From NCBI GenBank assembly GCA_012032075.1, contig JAAURU010000066.1, forward strand, positions 1 to 11,978: a DNA stretch of 11,978 nt, in the 5' to 3' direction. The stretch is from Flavobacterium sp. GTDB lineage: Bacteria; Bacteroidota; Bacteroidia; Flavobacteriales; Flavobacteriaceae. The notes beneath the pieces were generated by a model. The model did not search any database. It worked only from the letters and a program-made list of their open reading frames with translations, and was not told where the DNA came from. Below are positions 1-6,797 of this stretch, in pieces. Both the position numbers and the translations under genes were made by a program. Every line of letters starts with the position of its first letter. The first letter of the stretch is position 1.

Positions 1-11
1 TCTTTTGCCAT
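1..11 (-). CDS. rplK: 50S ribosomal protein L11, first codons only (partial)
   Basis: Only the first codons are inside the window: read on the minus strand they give Met-Ala-Lys and the beginning of a fourth codon, after which the gene leaves the left edge. Ribosomal protein L11 commonly begins MAKE in bacteria, and rplK directly follows nusG in the conserved secE-nusG-rplKAJL-rpoBC order. Position immediately downstream of nusG is the main argument, because three codons alone prove little. L11 forms part of the GTPase-associated centre of the large ribosomal subunit. Confidence 0.7.
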
Positions 12-26
12 TTTTAAAAAATTTAG

Positions 27-56
27 CACATCTACCAATTGGAAGCGATTGATGTG
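27..56 (-). promoter_or_regulatory. hairpin in the rplK leader, possible L1 autoregulatory site
   Basis: In the 64-base spacer between nusG and rplK, CACATC and GATGTG (51-56 and 27-32 on the plus strand) can pair, enclosing an 18-base interior with further weak AAT/ATT pairing and an asymmetric loop. In many bacteria ribosomal protein L1 represses the L11-L1 mRNA through a hairpin in this leader. The position fits, but I cannot match the sequence to a known L1 site, and a 6-bp stem can arise by chance. Confidence 0.25.
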
Positions 57-75
57 ATTATATATGTAACGAAAA

Positions 76-627
76 TTATACTTTTTCAACTTGCATGAAA
101 CTCAATTCTAATGGTGTTTTTCTTCCAAAAATTTTTACCATTACTTCAAGTTTACGCTTTTCTTCATTAACTTTTTCAATAGTTCCATTAAAGCCATTAA
201 ATGGACCATCTATTACTTTTATAGTTTCACCAATAGAGAAAGGAATTACTATATTATCTGCTTTAACTGATAATTCATCTACCTTACCTAACATTCTATT
301 TACTTCTGAAAGTCTTAATGGAACTGGCTCCCCTCCTTTAGTTTCACCTAAAAATCCAATAACACCTGGTATTGACTTAATAACATGAGGAACTTCTCCC
401 GTTAAATTTGCTTCTATCATTATATAGCCTGGAAAATAAAACTTTCTCTTTGGCTATTTTTTTCCATCTCTTACTTGAACTACTTTTTCAGTAGGAACCA
501 AAACCTGAGACACATAATCTGACATTCCCAAACGTGTTGTTTCAGATTCTATATATGCTTTAACTTTATTTTCTTGACCACTTACAGCTCTTACTACATA
601 CCACTTCTTAACATTATTATCTGCCAT
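76..627 (-). CDS. nusG: transcription termination/antitermination factor NusG (two compensating frameshifts)
   Basis: NusG binds RNA polymerase and controls pausing, termination and coupling to the ribosome. Translation from the ATG at 627 gives MADNNVKKWYVVRAVSGQEN, the start of the NGN domain, for 57 residues before a TAG at 454-456. The reading frame resumes downstream with GEVPHVIKSIPGVIGFLG and ends in a KOW domain (IKVIDGPFNGFNGTI). Two single-base changes about 25 bases apart explain the break. The T-run 457-463 needs one more base, and the run of four A at 433-436 needs one fewer, which restores a K-I-A-K-E-K-V-L-F-P-G-Y linker. The net length is unchanged (183 codons plus stop), normal for Bacteroidetes NusG. 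As NusG is a single-copy core gene, I take both as sequence errors. It lies between secE and rplK as expected. Confidence 0.93.
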
Positions 628-634
628 AATTAAA

Positions 635-833
635 CTAATTTGATTTTTTATAAAACAATAACTCAAGGATGTTTTACAAACAGTTCATCTACACCCCATG
701 TTAATAAGGCAAAAACAACAGAAAATATAGCTACAATAATAGTTAAACGTTGTACTTCAGACCATTCTGGCCAAGTTACATTAGCTTTCAACTCATGAAA
801 AGCTTCTGAAATATAATCAACAAATTTTGTCAT
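635..833 (-). CDS. secE: preprotein translocase subunit SecE (C-terminus uncertain)
   Basis: SecE is the small clamp subunit of the SecYEG membrane channel. From the ATG at 833 the protein reads MTKFVDYISEAFHELKANVT, then WPEWSEVQRLT, then one membrane helix (roughly residues 31-46, IIVAIFSVVFALLTWG). This is the cytoplasmic amphipathic helix, WP hinge and single transmembrane segment of the family. As written, the frame stops at TGA 663-665 after 56 residues, somewhat short. Removing one A from the four-A run (plus-strand T-run 672-675) gives a 65-residue form ending LELLFYKKSN with a stop at 635-637, eight bases before the nusG start. That is the usual family length. Given the many indels nearby I prefer the longer form, but the 56-residue form is possible. 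The gene is missed by a simple ORF cut-off because it is short. Confidence 0.85.
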
Positions 834-849
834 TACTTTATATAATTTG

Positions 850-921
850 CACGGGCGGAGGGATTCGAACCCCCATCAATGGTTTTGGAGACCACTATAC
901 TAGCCCTTGTACTACGCCCGT
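850..921 (-). tRNA. tRNA-Trp (CCA anticodon)
   Basis: Read on the minus strand, the acceptor arms ACGGGCG and CGCCCGT pair perfectly (921-915 and 857-851), with a G discriminator at 850. The anticodon loop CTCCAAA carries CCA, and the T arm GGGGGTTCGAATCCC is complete. The 3' CCA is not encoded. Location between tuf and secE is standard for Bacteroidetes. The gene is 72 bases long. Confidence 0.95.
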
Positions 922-928
922 TCATTAT

Positions 929-958
929 AAGCCAGTTAAGAAAATTCTCAACTGGCTT
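929..958 (-). other. hairpin between tuf and tRNA-Trp
   Basis: AAGCCAGTT (929-937) pairs with AACTGGCTT (950-958), and an inner AGAA/TTCT pairing extends the stem across one mismatch. In the direction of the operon (minus) no U-tract follows, so it does not look like a terminator for tuf. A T-tract follows only in the plus direction. It may be an RNA processing or mRNA 3'-end stabilising structure separating the tuf message from tRNA-Trp, but its role is inferred. Confidence 0.5.
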
Positions 959-986
959 TTTAATTGTTTTATTTGTTAAACTATAA

Positions 987-2172
987 TTAGTCTAATATTT
1001 CAGTTACTTGACCAGCTCCTACAGTTCTACCACCTTCACGAACTGCAAAACGTAATCCTACTGATAAAGCGATAGGACTTAATAATTGAACTTCAATAGT
1101 TAAGTTATCACCTGGCATAACCATTTCTACACCTGCAGGTAATGAAATCGTACCAGTTACGTCTGTTGTACGTACATAAACTGAGGACGGTAGTTATTAT
1201 GGAATGGAGTATGACGTCCACCTTCTTCTTTTTTCAAGATATAAACCTCTGCTTTAAAATGAGCGTGTGGTTTAACAGATCCTGGCTTAATGATTACCAT
1301 TCCTCTTTTGATATCTTCTTTTGCAATACCTCTTAATAAGATACCTGCATTATCTCCAGCCTCACCTCTATCAAGGATTTGACGGAACATTTCAATACCA
1401 GTAATTGTAGAAGTTAATTTTTCTGCACCCATACCAATAATTTCAACAGCATCTCCTGTATTAGCAATTCCAGTTTCGATACGACCTGTAGCAACAGTTC
1501 CACGACCAGTAATTGTAAATACGTCTTCAACAGGCATTAAGAAAGGCTTCTCAATATCACGAGGTGGCATTTGAATCCAATTATCAACAGCTTCCATTAA
1601 CTCAAGAATAGTAGCTACCCATTTTGGATCACCATTAATCCTCCTAAAGCAGAACCTTGTATAACTGGACCATTATCACCATCATACTGATAGAAAGATA
1701 ATAAATCTCTAATTTCCATTTCTACTAATTCTAATAATTCAGCATCATCAACCATATCCACTTTATTCATGAATACAACTATACGAGGAATACCTACTTG
1801 ACGACCTAAAAGGATGTGTTCACGTGTTTGTGGCATTGGTCCATCTGTAGCAGCAACTACTAAGATAGCTCCATCCATTTGAGCTGCCCCAGTAACCATG
1901 TTTTTTACATAATCCGCGTGACCCGGACAGTCAACGTGCGCATAGTGACGATTTGCAGTAGCATATTCTACGTGTGAAGTATTAATTGTAATACCTCTTT
2001 CTTTTTCTTCTGGTGCGTTATCAATTTGATCAAACGATTTTGCTTCAGAATAACCAGCATCAGCTAACACTTTAGTTATTGCAGCAGTTAAAGTTGTTTT
2101 ACCGTGATCTACGTGTCCAATAGTACCAATGTTTAAGTGTGGTTTGGAACGATCAAAATTTCCTTTTGCCAT
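987..2172 (-). CDS. tuf: translation elongation factor Tu (two frameshifts)
   Basis: EF-Tu delivers aminoacyl-tRNA to the ribosome in a GTP-dependent way. The protein starts MAKGNFDRSKPHLNIGTIGH and carries the P-loop GHVDHGKT (about residues 19-26), switch II DCPGH, and the guanine-specificity motif NKVD. Domains 2 and 3 follow, ending VREGGRTVGAGQVTEILD. The frame breaks twice. TT at 1635-1636 should be TTT (restoring LGGLNGDPKWVATILELMEA), and AAA at 1178-1180 should be AAAA (restoring RPQFYVRTTDVTGTI). With these two bases added, the span is 396 codons including the stop, i.e. 395 residues, the normal EF-Tu length. A truly broken tuf would be lethal unless another copy existed, so sequence error is the likely cause. 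It is preceded by tRNA-Tyr and tRNA-Thr and followed by tRNA-Trp, probably in one transcript. Confidence 0.97.
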
Positions 2173-2230
2173 GATTTAATAATTTAATCTTAGTTATATA
2201 TTAGTGTTCAAAAATTATAAACATATCCAG

Positions 2231-2302
2231 AGCCAATGACGGGAATTGAACCCGTGACCTCTTCCTTACCAAGGAAGCACTCTACCCCTGAGCTACACCG
2301 GC
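2231..2302 (-). tRNA. tRNA-Thr (GGT anticodon)
   Basis: On the minus strand the acceptor GCCGGTG pairs with CATTGGC (two G-T wobbles). The D arm reads GCTCAGGGGTAGAGT, and the anticodon stem CTTCC/GGAAG flanks a loop with GGT. The T arm is CACGGGTTCAATTCCCGT and the discriminator is T at 2231. CCA is not encoded. The gene is 72 bases long, 58 bases upstream of the tuf start codon and 28 bases downstream of tRNA-Tyr. Confidence 0.95.
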
Positions 2303-2330
2303 TTACATCTGTCATTAACAGGTATGTTAG

Positions 2331-2411
2331 TGGGGAGAGCAGGATTCGAACCTGCGAAGGTTTCCCAGCAGATTTACAGTCTGCCCTCGTTGGCCGCTTG
2401 AGTATCTCCCC
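2331..2411 (-). tRNA. tRNA-Tyr (GTA anticodon)
   Basis: The acceptor GGGGAGA (2411-2405) pairs with TCTCCCC (2338-2332), discriminator A at 2331. The anticodon arm GCAGACTGTAAATCTGC carries GTA. The gene is 81 bases long with the long variable arm expected of a class II tRNA such as tRNA-Tyr. The T arm is GCAGGTTCGAATCCTGC. It is the first gene after the promoter at 2444-2474. Confidence 0.95.
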
Positions 2412-2443
2412 AGCTTTCCTTCGCTATTTTGACTTAGCGATTG

Positions 2444-2474
2444 CAAATATACTATTGTTTTTAATATTGCCAAA
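2444..2474 (-). promoter_or_regulatory. promoter of the tRNA-Tyr/tRNA-Thr/tuf/secE/nusG operon
   Basis: Read on the minus strand, a perfect Bacteroidetes housekeeping promoter is present: -33 box TTTG (2474-2471), exactly 19 bases, then -7 box TATATTTG (2451-2444), matching TAnnTTTG. Transcription should start near 2437-2440, about 27 bases before tRNA-Tyr. No other matching promoter is seen before tuf, so the whole block is probably one transcript. Confidence 0.8.
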
Positions 2475-2530
2475 TAATATTTAACCTATTTTTACAATGA
2501 TTTTCTAAACTATTGTAAATGAAAAGCATA

Positions 2531-2555
2531 AAAAATCTCCACAAGGGAGATTTTT
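2531..2555 (-). terminator. bidirectional rho-independent terminator after the thioredoxin-like gene
   Basis: AAAAATCTCC (2531-2540) and GGAGATTTTT (2546-2555) form a 10-bp stem around the loop ACAAG. A and T tracts flank both sides, so it can work in either direction. It sits 24 bases beyond the stop codon at 2580 and separates that gene from the upstream promoter of the tRNA/tuf operon. Confidence 0.85.
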
Positions 2556-2579
2556 AATTAATAATATTTTTTTAGAGAA

Positions 2580-3703
2580 TTAAAGTCCTAAAAGTTCTTT
2601 TACTTTTGCTTTTAATTCTTCACCTCTTAAGTCTTTTGCGACAATGTTTCCTTTTTCGTCTAATATGAAAGTAGCAGGAATTGATTTTACATTGTATAAT
2701 TGAGCAATAGGATCTTGCCAACCTTTTAAATTAGATACATGACTCCAAGTTAAATTGTCGTCAGCAATTGCTTTTGTCCAGTTTTCAGATTTTTCATCTA
2801 AAGAAACTCCTATGATATTTAATCCTTTTTCATGTAATTCATTATACATGGCTACAACATTAGGGTTTTCAATTCTACATGGTTTGCACCAAGAAGCCCA
2901 AAAATCAATAATCGTTACTTTTCCTAATGATTCTTTTAAAGAAATCGTTTTTCCTTCTGGAGAAGGTGCAGCAAATTCTGGAGCTGGTTTGCCTATTGTT
3001 ATAGCAGTAGAAGCATCAATTGTTTTTTTAATGTTCTTTGCATGTTTGTTTTCCAATAATGATTTGTCTAACTTATTATATTGTTTTTTAATCTCTTCAA
3101 TTTCCATTGCTTGAGTGTTTGCAAAGTTTTCTAGAAGCAATAAAGAAATATAAGCTTTTGGATTATTTTTTACAAAATCTTTTGAAAAAGTTGTCATTTC
3201 CTCTTGAATAACTTTGTAATCTTTCATTACTTGATTAATAACAACTGTATCTTGAGTTTGTTGTGCAGTTTGCATCTTAGCCATATTGTCTTTTTGAAAC
3301 TGTGTCATTTTTTTTCCAATACTTTCAGATTTATCATTAAATTCTTGAAACTTTTCATTGTTGTAAGTTCCGCTAATTTTAGATTTTTGTAAACTATCTT
3401 TATCAAAGATAATTTCAGTTTTACCTTCTTCAAAAACAATAGGTAAGCCTTGTTGAGCATTTTCTAATTTAACAATCGCAATATCTAAACCAGTTACATC
3501 TCCTTTAAACTCAAATTTTTCATTTTCAACAACTGCAGTATCTTTAGAAACAGGTTGTCCCATTTCACCCTGTAATTCTATGAATATTTTTTACCGTTTT
3601 CTACACCTTTTGCAGTTCCAGTAATTAAATATTGATTTTCTAGTGCTTTATTGCATGAAATAAAAGCAAAAGTTGTAGCTAGTAATACTAAAATTTTTCT
3701 CAT
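2580..3703 (-). CDS. TlpA/ResA-like thiol-disulfide oxidoreductase lipoprotein with DUF4369-type N-domain (frameshifted)
   Basis: The protein is predicted to be an envelope-anchored thioredoxin-fold reductase handling disulfides in the periplasm. From ATG 3703 the first residues form a lipoprotein signal (MRKILVLLATTFAFISC, lipid-carrying Cys17). An N-terminal beta-rich region of the DUF4369 kind follows (about residues 25-130), then a helical linker. The C-terminal AhpC/TSA-thioredoxin domain (about 235-374) has the redox motif WCKPC (Cys273, Cys276) and the cis-proline segment KSIPATF. The six-T run at 3587-3592 lacks one base: as written, a TAG stops translation after 41 residues. Adding it joins NGKK to IFIELQGEMGQPV and gives 374 residues, a usual length for this family. 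A -7 box lies at 3731-3738 and a terminator follows at 2531-2555, so it is probably a single-gene transcript. The precise substrate is unknown. Confidence 0.88.
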
Positions 3704-3730
3704 TTATAATTATGTCATTTAATTTGTTGG

Positions 3731-3738
3731 CAAATGTA
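3731..3738 (-). promoter_or_regulatory. -7 box of the thioredoxin-like lipoprotein gene
   Basis: The minus-strand sequence TACATTTG matches TAnnTTTG and lies 27 bases upstream of the start codon at 3703. No clear TTTG -33 element is seen 19 bases further upstream, so the promoter is weaker or depends on other factors. Confidence 0.5.
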
Positions 3739-3785
3739 TTTATTTTTACTACTAATTCTTAAAAATAAGCACTAAATTTTTCATA

Positions 3786-3811
3786 AAAAATCAGGACTAA
3801 GCCTGATTTTT
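3786..3811 (-). terminator. rho-independent terminator of the sulfur operon
   Basis: AAAAATCAGG (3786-3795) pairs with CCTGATTTTT (3802-3811) around the loop ACTAAG, with A/T tracts on both sides. It lies 20 bases downstream of the stop of the metallohydrolase-rhodanese gene. Confidence 0.85.
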
Positions 3812-3831
3812 AATTTATATACTAATGATAG

Positions 3832-5243
3832 TTATTGCTTTAAAGAGGTAGCACATACAAAATTTGTTAGTGGAATACTTGTATTTCTTATTCCTGCCAT
3901 TCCTTTCTCTACATTTATCATATTATGATAACCTCTAGATTTCATTATCGAAGCCCAAATAACCGAACGATATCCACCAGCACAATGAACATAAAAAGGT
4001 TCTTCTTTTGGAATTTCAGCTAAATGCTCATTTATATAATCTAAAGGAATATTTATTGCATTTTCAACATGTTCTGCAGAAAACTCTCCTGGTTTACGAG
4101 CATCGATTATGGTAGTTTTTTTGTATTCGTTATTTAATTCTTCTGGAGTTATTGAGTTTATATTGTCTGTTTCATAACCTGCATTTTTCCAAGTTTCTAT
4201 TCCTCCTTCTAGATAACCTAAGGTATTATCAAAGCCTACTCTCGATAATCGTGTTACGGTTTCTTCTTCTTTCCCTTCTGGTGTAATTAATAAAATGGGT
4301 TGTTTTATATCTCTTATTAAAGCGCCTACCCATGGAGCAAATTGGCCATGTAAACCTATAAATATTGAGTTTGGAATATGTTCTTTTATAAAGTCATATT
4401 CGTTTCTCACGTCAAGTATTACGGCTTCTGTTTGGTTAGCTATTGCTTCAAATTCTTTTGGATGTAATGGTTTGTTTGCTTTTTCTTTTACACTATCTAA
4501 GCTTTCATAACCTTGAATGTTCATCATTACATTTTGAGGAAAATAAGCTGGTGGAGGTAATAATCCTTCCAATAATTCGGCTTTAAATTCTTCTAAAGTC
4601 ATATCTGCTCTTAAAGCATAATTTGTCTTTTTTTGGTTACCCAAAGTGTCTGTGGTTTCTTTGCTCATGTTTTTCCACAAGCACTTCCAGCACCGTGATT
4701 TGGATATACAATTAAATCATCTGAAAGTGGCATGATTTTATTCCTAAGCGAATGAAATAAATATTCTGCTAATTTTTCTTGTGTTAAATCTGCTACTAGT
4801 TTTTGAGCTAAATCAGGTCTTCCTACATCACCAATGAATAAAGTGTCACCCGTTATAATTCCATGATTTTTTCCGTTTTCATCTGAAATTAAATAACAGG
4901 TACTTTCTAAAGTATGACCTGGTGTGTGAATGGCTTTTATAGTATAATTACCAATTTTAAATTCTTGGTTATCTTCAGCAATGATTGCTTCAAAATTTGG
5001 AGTAGCTGTTGGCCCAAAAACTATTTTTGCTCCTGTTTTTTCTGCTAAATCTAAATGTCCAGAAACAAAATCAGCATGAAAATGTGTTTCAAAAATGTAT
5101 TTTATTTTTGCAGAATCTTTTTTTGCTCTATCAATATAAGGTTGCACTTCTCTTAGAGGGTCAAAGACAGCGGCTTCTCCATTATTTTCTATGTAATAAG
5201 CTGCATGAGCAATGCAACCTGTATATATTTGTTCTATTTTCAT
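3832..5243 (-). CDS. metallo-beta-lactamase fold / rhodanese fusion, persulfide dioxygenase-like (frameshifted)
   Basis: The N-terminal half (residues 1 to about 190) is a metallo-beta-lactamase fold of the ETHE1/Blh type. It has the metal motif THFHAD (His54, His56, Asp58), HTPGH (His106, His110) and TGDTLFIGDVGR (Asp133). Two rhodanese modules follow. The first (about 265-355) has LLITPEGKEE where the catalytic loop should be and no cysteine. The second (about 365-455) has the active loop VHCAGGYRS with Cys421. Such fusions oxidise glutathione or low-molecular-weight persulfides to sulfite and move sulfane sulfur, which is a family inference. As written, the frame stops at AGSACGKT, and the rhodanese part reads on in another frame. 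The five-T run at 4670-4674 needs one more base, giving AGSACGKNMSKE and a 470-residue fusion, the family's normal length. I chose the start at 5243 (MKIEQIYTGC); an ATG at 5255 would add four residues. It is the last gene of the operon after the exporter. Confidence 0.9.
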
Positions 5244-5264
5244 TTGTAGTGACATTTATTGAGG

Positions 5265-5272
5265 CAAATTTA
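5265..5272 (-). promoter_or_regulatory. -7 box of the metallohydrolase-rhodanese gene
   Basis: Minus-strand TAAATTTG matches TAnnTTTG, 21 bases before the ATG at 5243. There is no TTTG at the -33 place. A palindrome (5293-5310) occupies it instead, as in promoters that need a class II activator. Confidence 0.5.
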
Positions 5273-5292
5273 CAAATAATATTAGCTAATGG

Positions 5293-5310
5293 TAGTAACA
5301 TAAGTTACAT
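5293..5310 (-). promoter_or_regulatory. candidate Crp/Fnr-family operator upstream of the metallohydrolase-rhodanese gene
   Basis: On the plus strand, GTAACATAAGTTAC (5295-5308) is a perfect 5+5 palindrome. On the minus strand the 18-base window reads ATGTAACTTATGTTACTA, sharing ATGTAAC-N4-GTNAC with the site upstream of the regulator gene. Its centre is 33 bp upstream of the -7 box centre, roughly -40 from the expected start of transcription. The site overlaps the stop codon of the exporter gene. Binding by the operon's own regulator is inferred. Confidence 0.5.
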
Positions 5311-6090
5311 TAATTCTTTAAAAGCGATTACGAGAGCCATAACCAATACAAAATAAGCAAAACCTTTTTTAAGTTGATGTTCATTAATGTACTTGCTAAT
5401 ATAGTTTCCAGTAAAAATACCTGCCATTGAAATAATAGTAAAAGGAATAAGAAATTTCCAATTGATGTCTAAACTTTGTACATCACCTAAAAAACCAATT
5501 AGAGAGTTTATAGCTATAATAAACATGGAAGTTCCAATCGCTTTTTTCATTGGTATTTTTGCAATTAGAAGTAAAGAAGGAATGATTAAAAAACCACCAC
5601 CAGCACCTACTAAACCTATTACTATACCTATCGTAATATTTTGAAGTATGATTTTTATTAAATAATGTTTTTTTGTTACTTCTTTTAAATTAAGTTTTGT
5701 CTTTTTCAACATTGATAAAGCTGCTAGTAACATAATAACAGCAAAAAAGAGCATCAAAAAAGTATTTTTCGTTAATGTAATAGTATCAATGTTGAAAATA
5801 ATTTCTGGAATATTTGGTACTATATATTTTCTAGTGACAAAAACTCCTATAAAGGAAGGAATGGCAAAAATAATTCCTGTTTTTATAGCGACTAATTTTT
5901 TTCTATAATTTAAAAAAGCACCAAATGCAGAAGAAGTGCCTACAATAAACAAAGAATAGGCAGCACTTACAACCGGATTATAACCTAATACATAAACTAA
6001 TAACGGAACGGTTAATATAGAACCTCCACCACCAGTTAATCCTATAACTATTCCAATAAAAAATGCTCCAATAAAGCCAATAACTTCCAT
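5305..6090 (-). CDS. TauE/SafE family sulfite/organosulfur exporter
   Basis: This is an intact 261-residue membrane protein with about seven to eight hydrophobic helices. The two halves are recognisable repeats. GLTGGGGSILTVPLLVYVLG near the N-terminus is echoed by GLVGAGGGFLIIPSLLLIAK at about residue 159, each followed by a short Ala/Ser-rich helix (SAAYSLF and IGTSMF). This internal duplication is typical of TauE/SafE (DUF81) permeases, which move sulfite, sulfonates or related anions. The start codon overlaps the stop of the regulator gene by one base (TAATG), so the two are translationally coupled. The next gene is a persulfide dioxygenase-like fusion whose product would be sulfite, which makes sulfite export a good inference. 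It is one of the few genes here with no indel. Confidence 0.88.
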   Translation of the reverse strand: MEVIGFIGAFFIGIVIGLTGGGGSILTVPLLVYVLGYNPVVSAAYSLFIVGTSSAFGAFLNYRKKLVAIKTGIIFAIPSFIGVFVTRKYIVPNIPEIIFNIDTITLTKNTFLMLFFAVIMLLAALSMLKKTKLNLKEVTKKHYLIKIILQNITIGIVIGLVGAGGGFLIIPSLLLIAKIPMKKAIGTSMFIIAINSLIGFLGDVQSLDINWKFLIPFTIISMAGIFTGNYISKYINEHQLKKGFAYFVLVMALVIAFKELM

Positions 6091-6722
6091 TAAAATTGTA
6101 TTATTTCTATTTTATTTCTATGTAGTTTTATCTTGCCTTGTAATTCTAAGCTTTTTAATAATCTAGAAATTACAACTCTTGAAGTATGCATATCATAAGC
6201 AATTTGTTGGTGTGTGTTGTTAATTTCAGTGTTGCCTATAACTTTTGCTTTGTCAGTTAAGTATTTATACAAACGTTCATCTAAATTCATAAATGCTAGA
6301 GTATCTATAGCTTCTAACATTTCATTTAACCGAATATTATAACTTTCAAAAACAAAATTTCTCCAAGTTTTATATTTGGTTAACCATTCTTCCATTTTTT
6401 CAACAGGAATCATAAACATGGCTCCATCATTTTCTGCAATAGCTCTAATCTTACTTTTTGACTTTCCCATGCAACAGGTTAAGGTCATAGCACAAGTATC
6501 TCCACGTTCTAAAAAATAGAGTAGGAGTTCGTCTCCATTTTCATCTTCACGTAAAATTTTTATAGCTCCATTAAGCAAAAGAGGCATGGATTTAATATAA
6601 TCTCCTATTTCAATTAGATAATCTTCTGCTTTAAATTCTTTATATGTAGCTACTTTTTCAATTTCATGAAGTAAATCTTCTTCAAAAATATAGCCGTATG
6701 CTTGTTCTAAAATTTCTTTCAT
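6090..6722 (-). CDS. Crp/Fnr family transcriptional regulator with a Cys-x5-Cys-Cys motif
   Basis: This intact 210-residue protein has a cyclic-nucleotide-binding type beta-barrel (about residues 25-115), a long dimerisation helix (about 118-142) and a C-terminal winged helix-turn-helix (about 165-205). The recognition helix region reads HTSRVVISRLLKSL. The barrel holds three cysteines in CAMTLTCC (Cys77, Cys83, Cys84), where a classic Crp would have its cAMP phosphate-binding cassette. The RxAxS-type ligand signature is not evident. That suggests a thiol, persulfide or redox signal rather than cAMP, which is inference. The gene leads the operon with the exporter and the persulfide dioxygenase-like fusion. 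A palindrome shared by the regulator and fusion promoters (6765-6782 and 5293-5310) suggests that it controls itself and its neighbours. Confidence 0.9.
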   Translation of the reverse strand: MKEILEQAYGYIFEEDLLHEIEKVATYKEFKAEDYLIEIGDYIKSMPLLLNGAIKILREDENGDELLLYFLERGDTCAMTLTCCMGKSKSKIRAIAENDGAMFMIPVEKMEEWLTKYKTWRNFVFESYNIRLNEMLEAIDTLAFMNLDERLYKYLTDKAKVIGNTEINNTHQQIAYDMHTSRVVISRLLKSLELQGKIKLHRNKIEIIQF

Positions 6723-6735
6723 AGAATAATTTTTG

Positions 6736-6743
6736 TAAAGATA
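6736..6743 (-). promoter_or_regulatory. -7 box of the Crp/Fnr regulator gene
   Basis: Minus-strand TATCTTTA differs from TAnnTTTG only at the last base, and lies 13 bases upstream of the start codon at 6722. No TTTG is present at -33. The palindrome upstream may compensate. Confidence 0.4.
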
Positions 6744-6764
6744 AGGTTTATATAAAATGTAAGT

Positions 6765-6782
6765 ATGTTACTTTTGTTACAT
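6765..6782 (-). promoter_or_regulatory. candidate Crp/Fnr-family operator in the divergent promoter region
   Basis: On the minus strand ATGTAACAAAAGTAACAT is a partial palindrome (ATGTnAC-N4-GTnACAT). Its centre lies 34 bp upstream of the centre of the regulator's -7 box, nearly the same spacing as the related site at 5293-5310. An overlapping second palindrome, GTAAGTATGTTAC, lies at 6759-6771. The -7 box of the divergent plus-strand gene falls inside the site, so one bound protein could activate leftward and block rightward transcription. Confidence 0.5.
6769..6776 (+). promoter_or_regulatory. -7 box of the plus-strand block starting at 6798
   Basis: TACTTTTG matches TAnnTTTG exactly, 21 bases before the TTG start at 6798. 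GTTTA at 6746-6750 is a poor -33 element about 18 bases upstream. The box lies inside the candidate operator of the divergent regulator gene. Confidence 0.45.
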
Positions 6783-6797
6783 AAAAAAAAATAGAAA

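Noticed and set aside
61..78. Third copy of the sulfur-operon palindrome near rplK (ATGTAAC at 64-70)
   Set aside because: Only one half-site is present (ATGTAAC followed by ATTATAC), and it lies at the end of nusG far from any promoter.
2236..2484. 82-residue plus-strand reading frame (MTGIEPVTSSLPRKHSTPEL and onward)
   Set aside because: It is the antisense translation of the tRNA-Thr and tRNA-Tyr genes, a well-known false protein found in many databases.
4665..5255. Metallo-beta-lactamase as an antibiotic resistance enzyme
   Set aside because: The THFHAD/GDTLFIGDVGR pattern, fused rhodanese modules and the TauE neighbour fit the persulfide dioxygenase branch, not true beta-lactamases; no signal peptide.
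5009..5356. 115-residue plus-strand reading frame opposite the metallohydrolase gene
   Set aside because: It is a shadow on the opposite strand of a clear gene with metal-binding motifs; composition (long Leu/Phe/Gln runs) is that of antisense AT-rich DNA. The same applies to the plus-strand frames at 95, 1142, 2755, 3204, 4295 and 5462.
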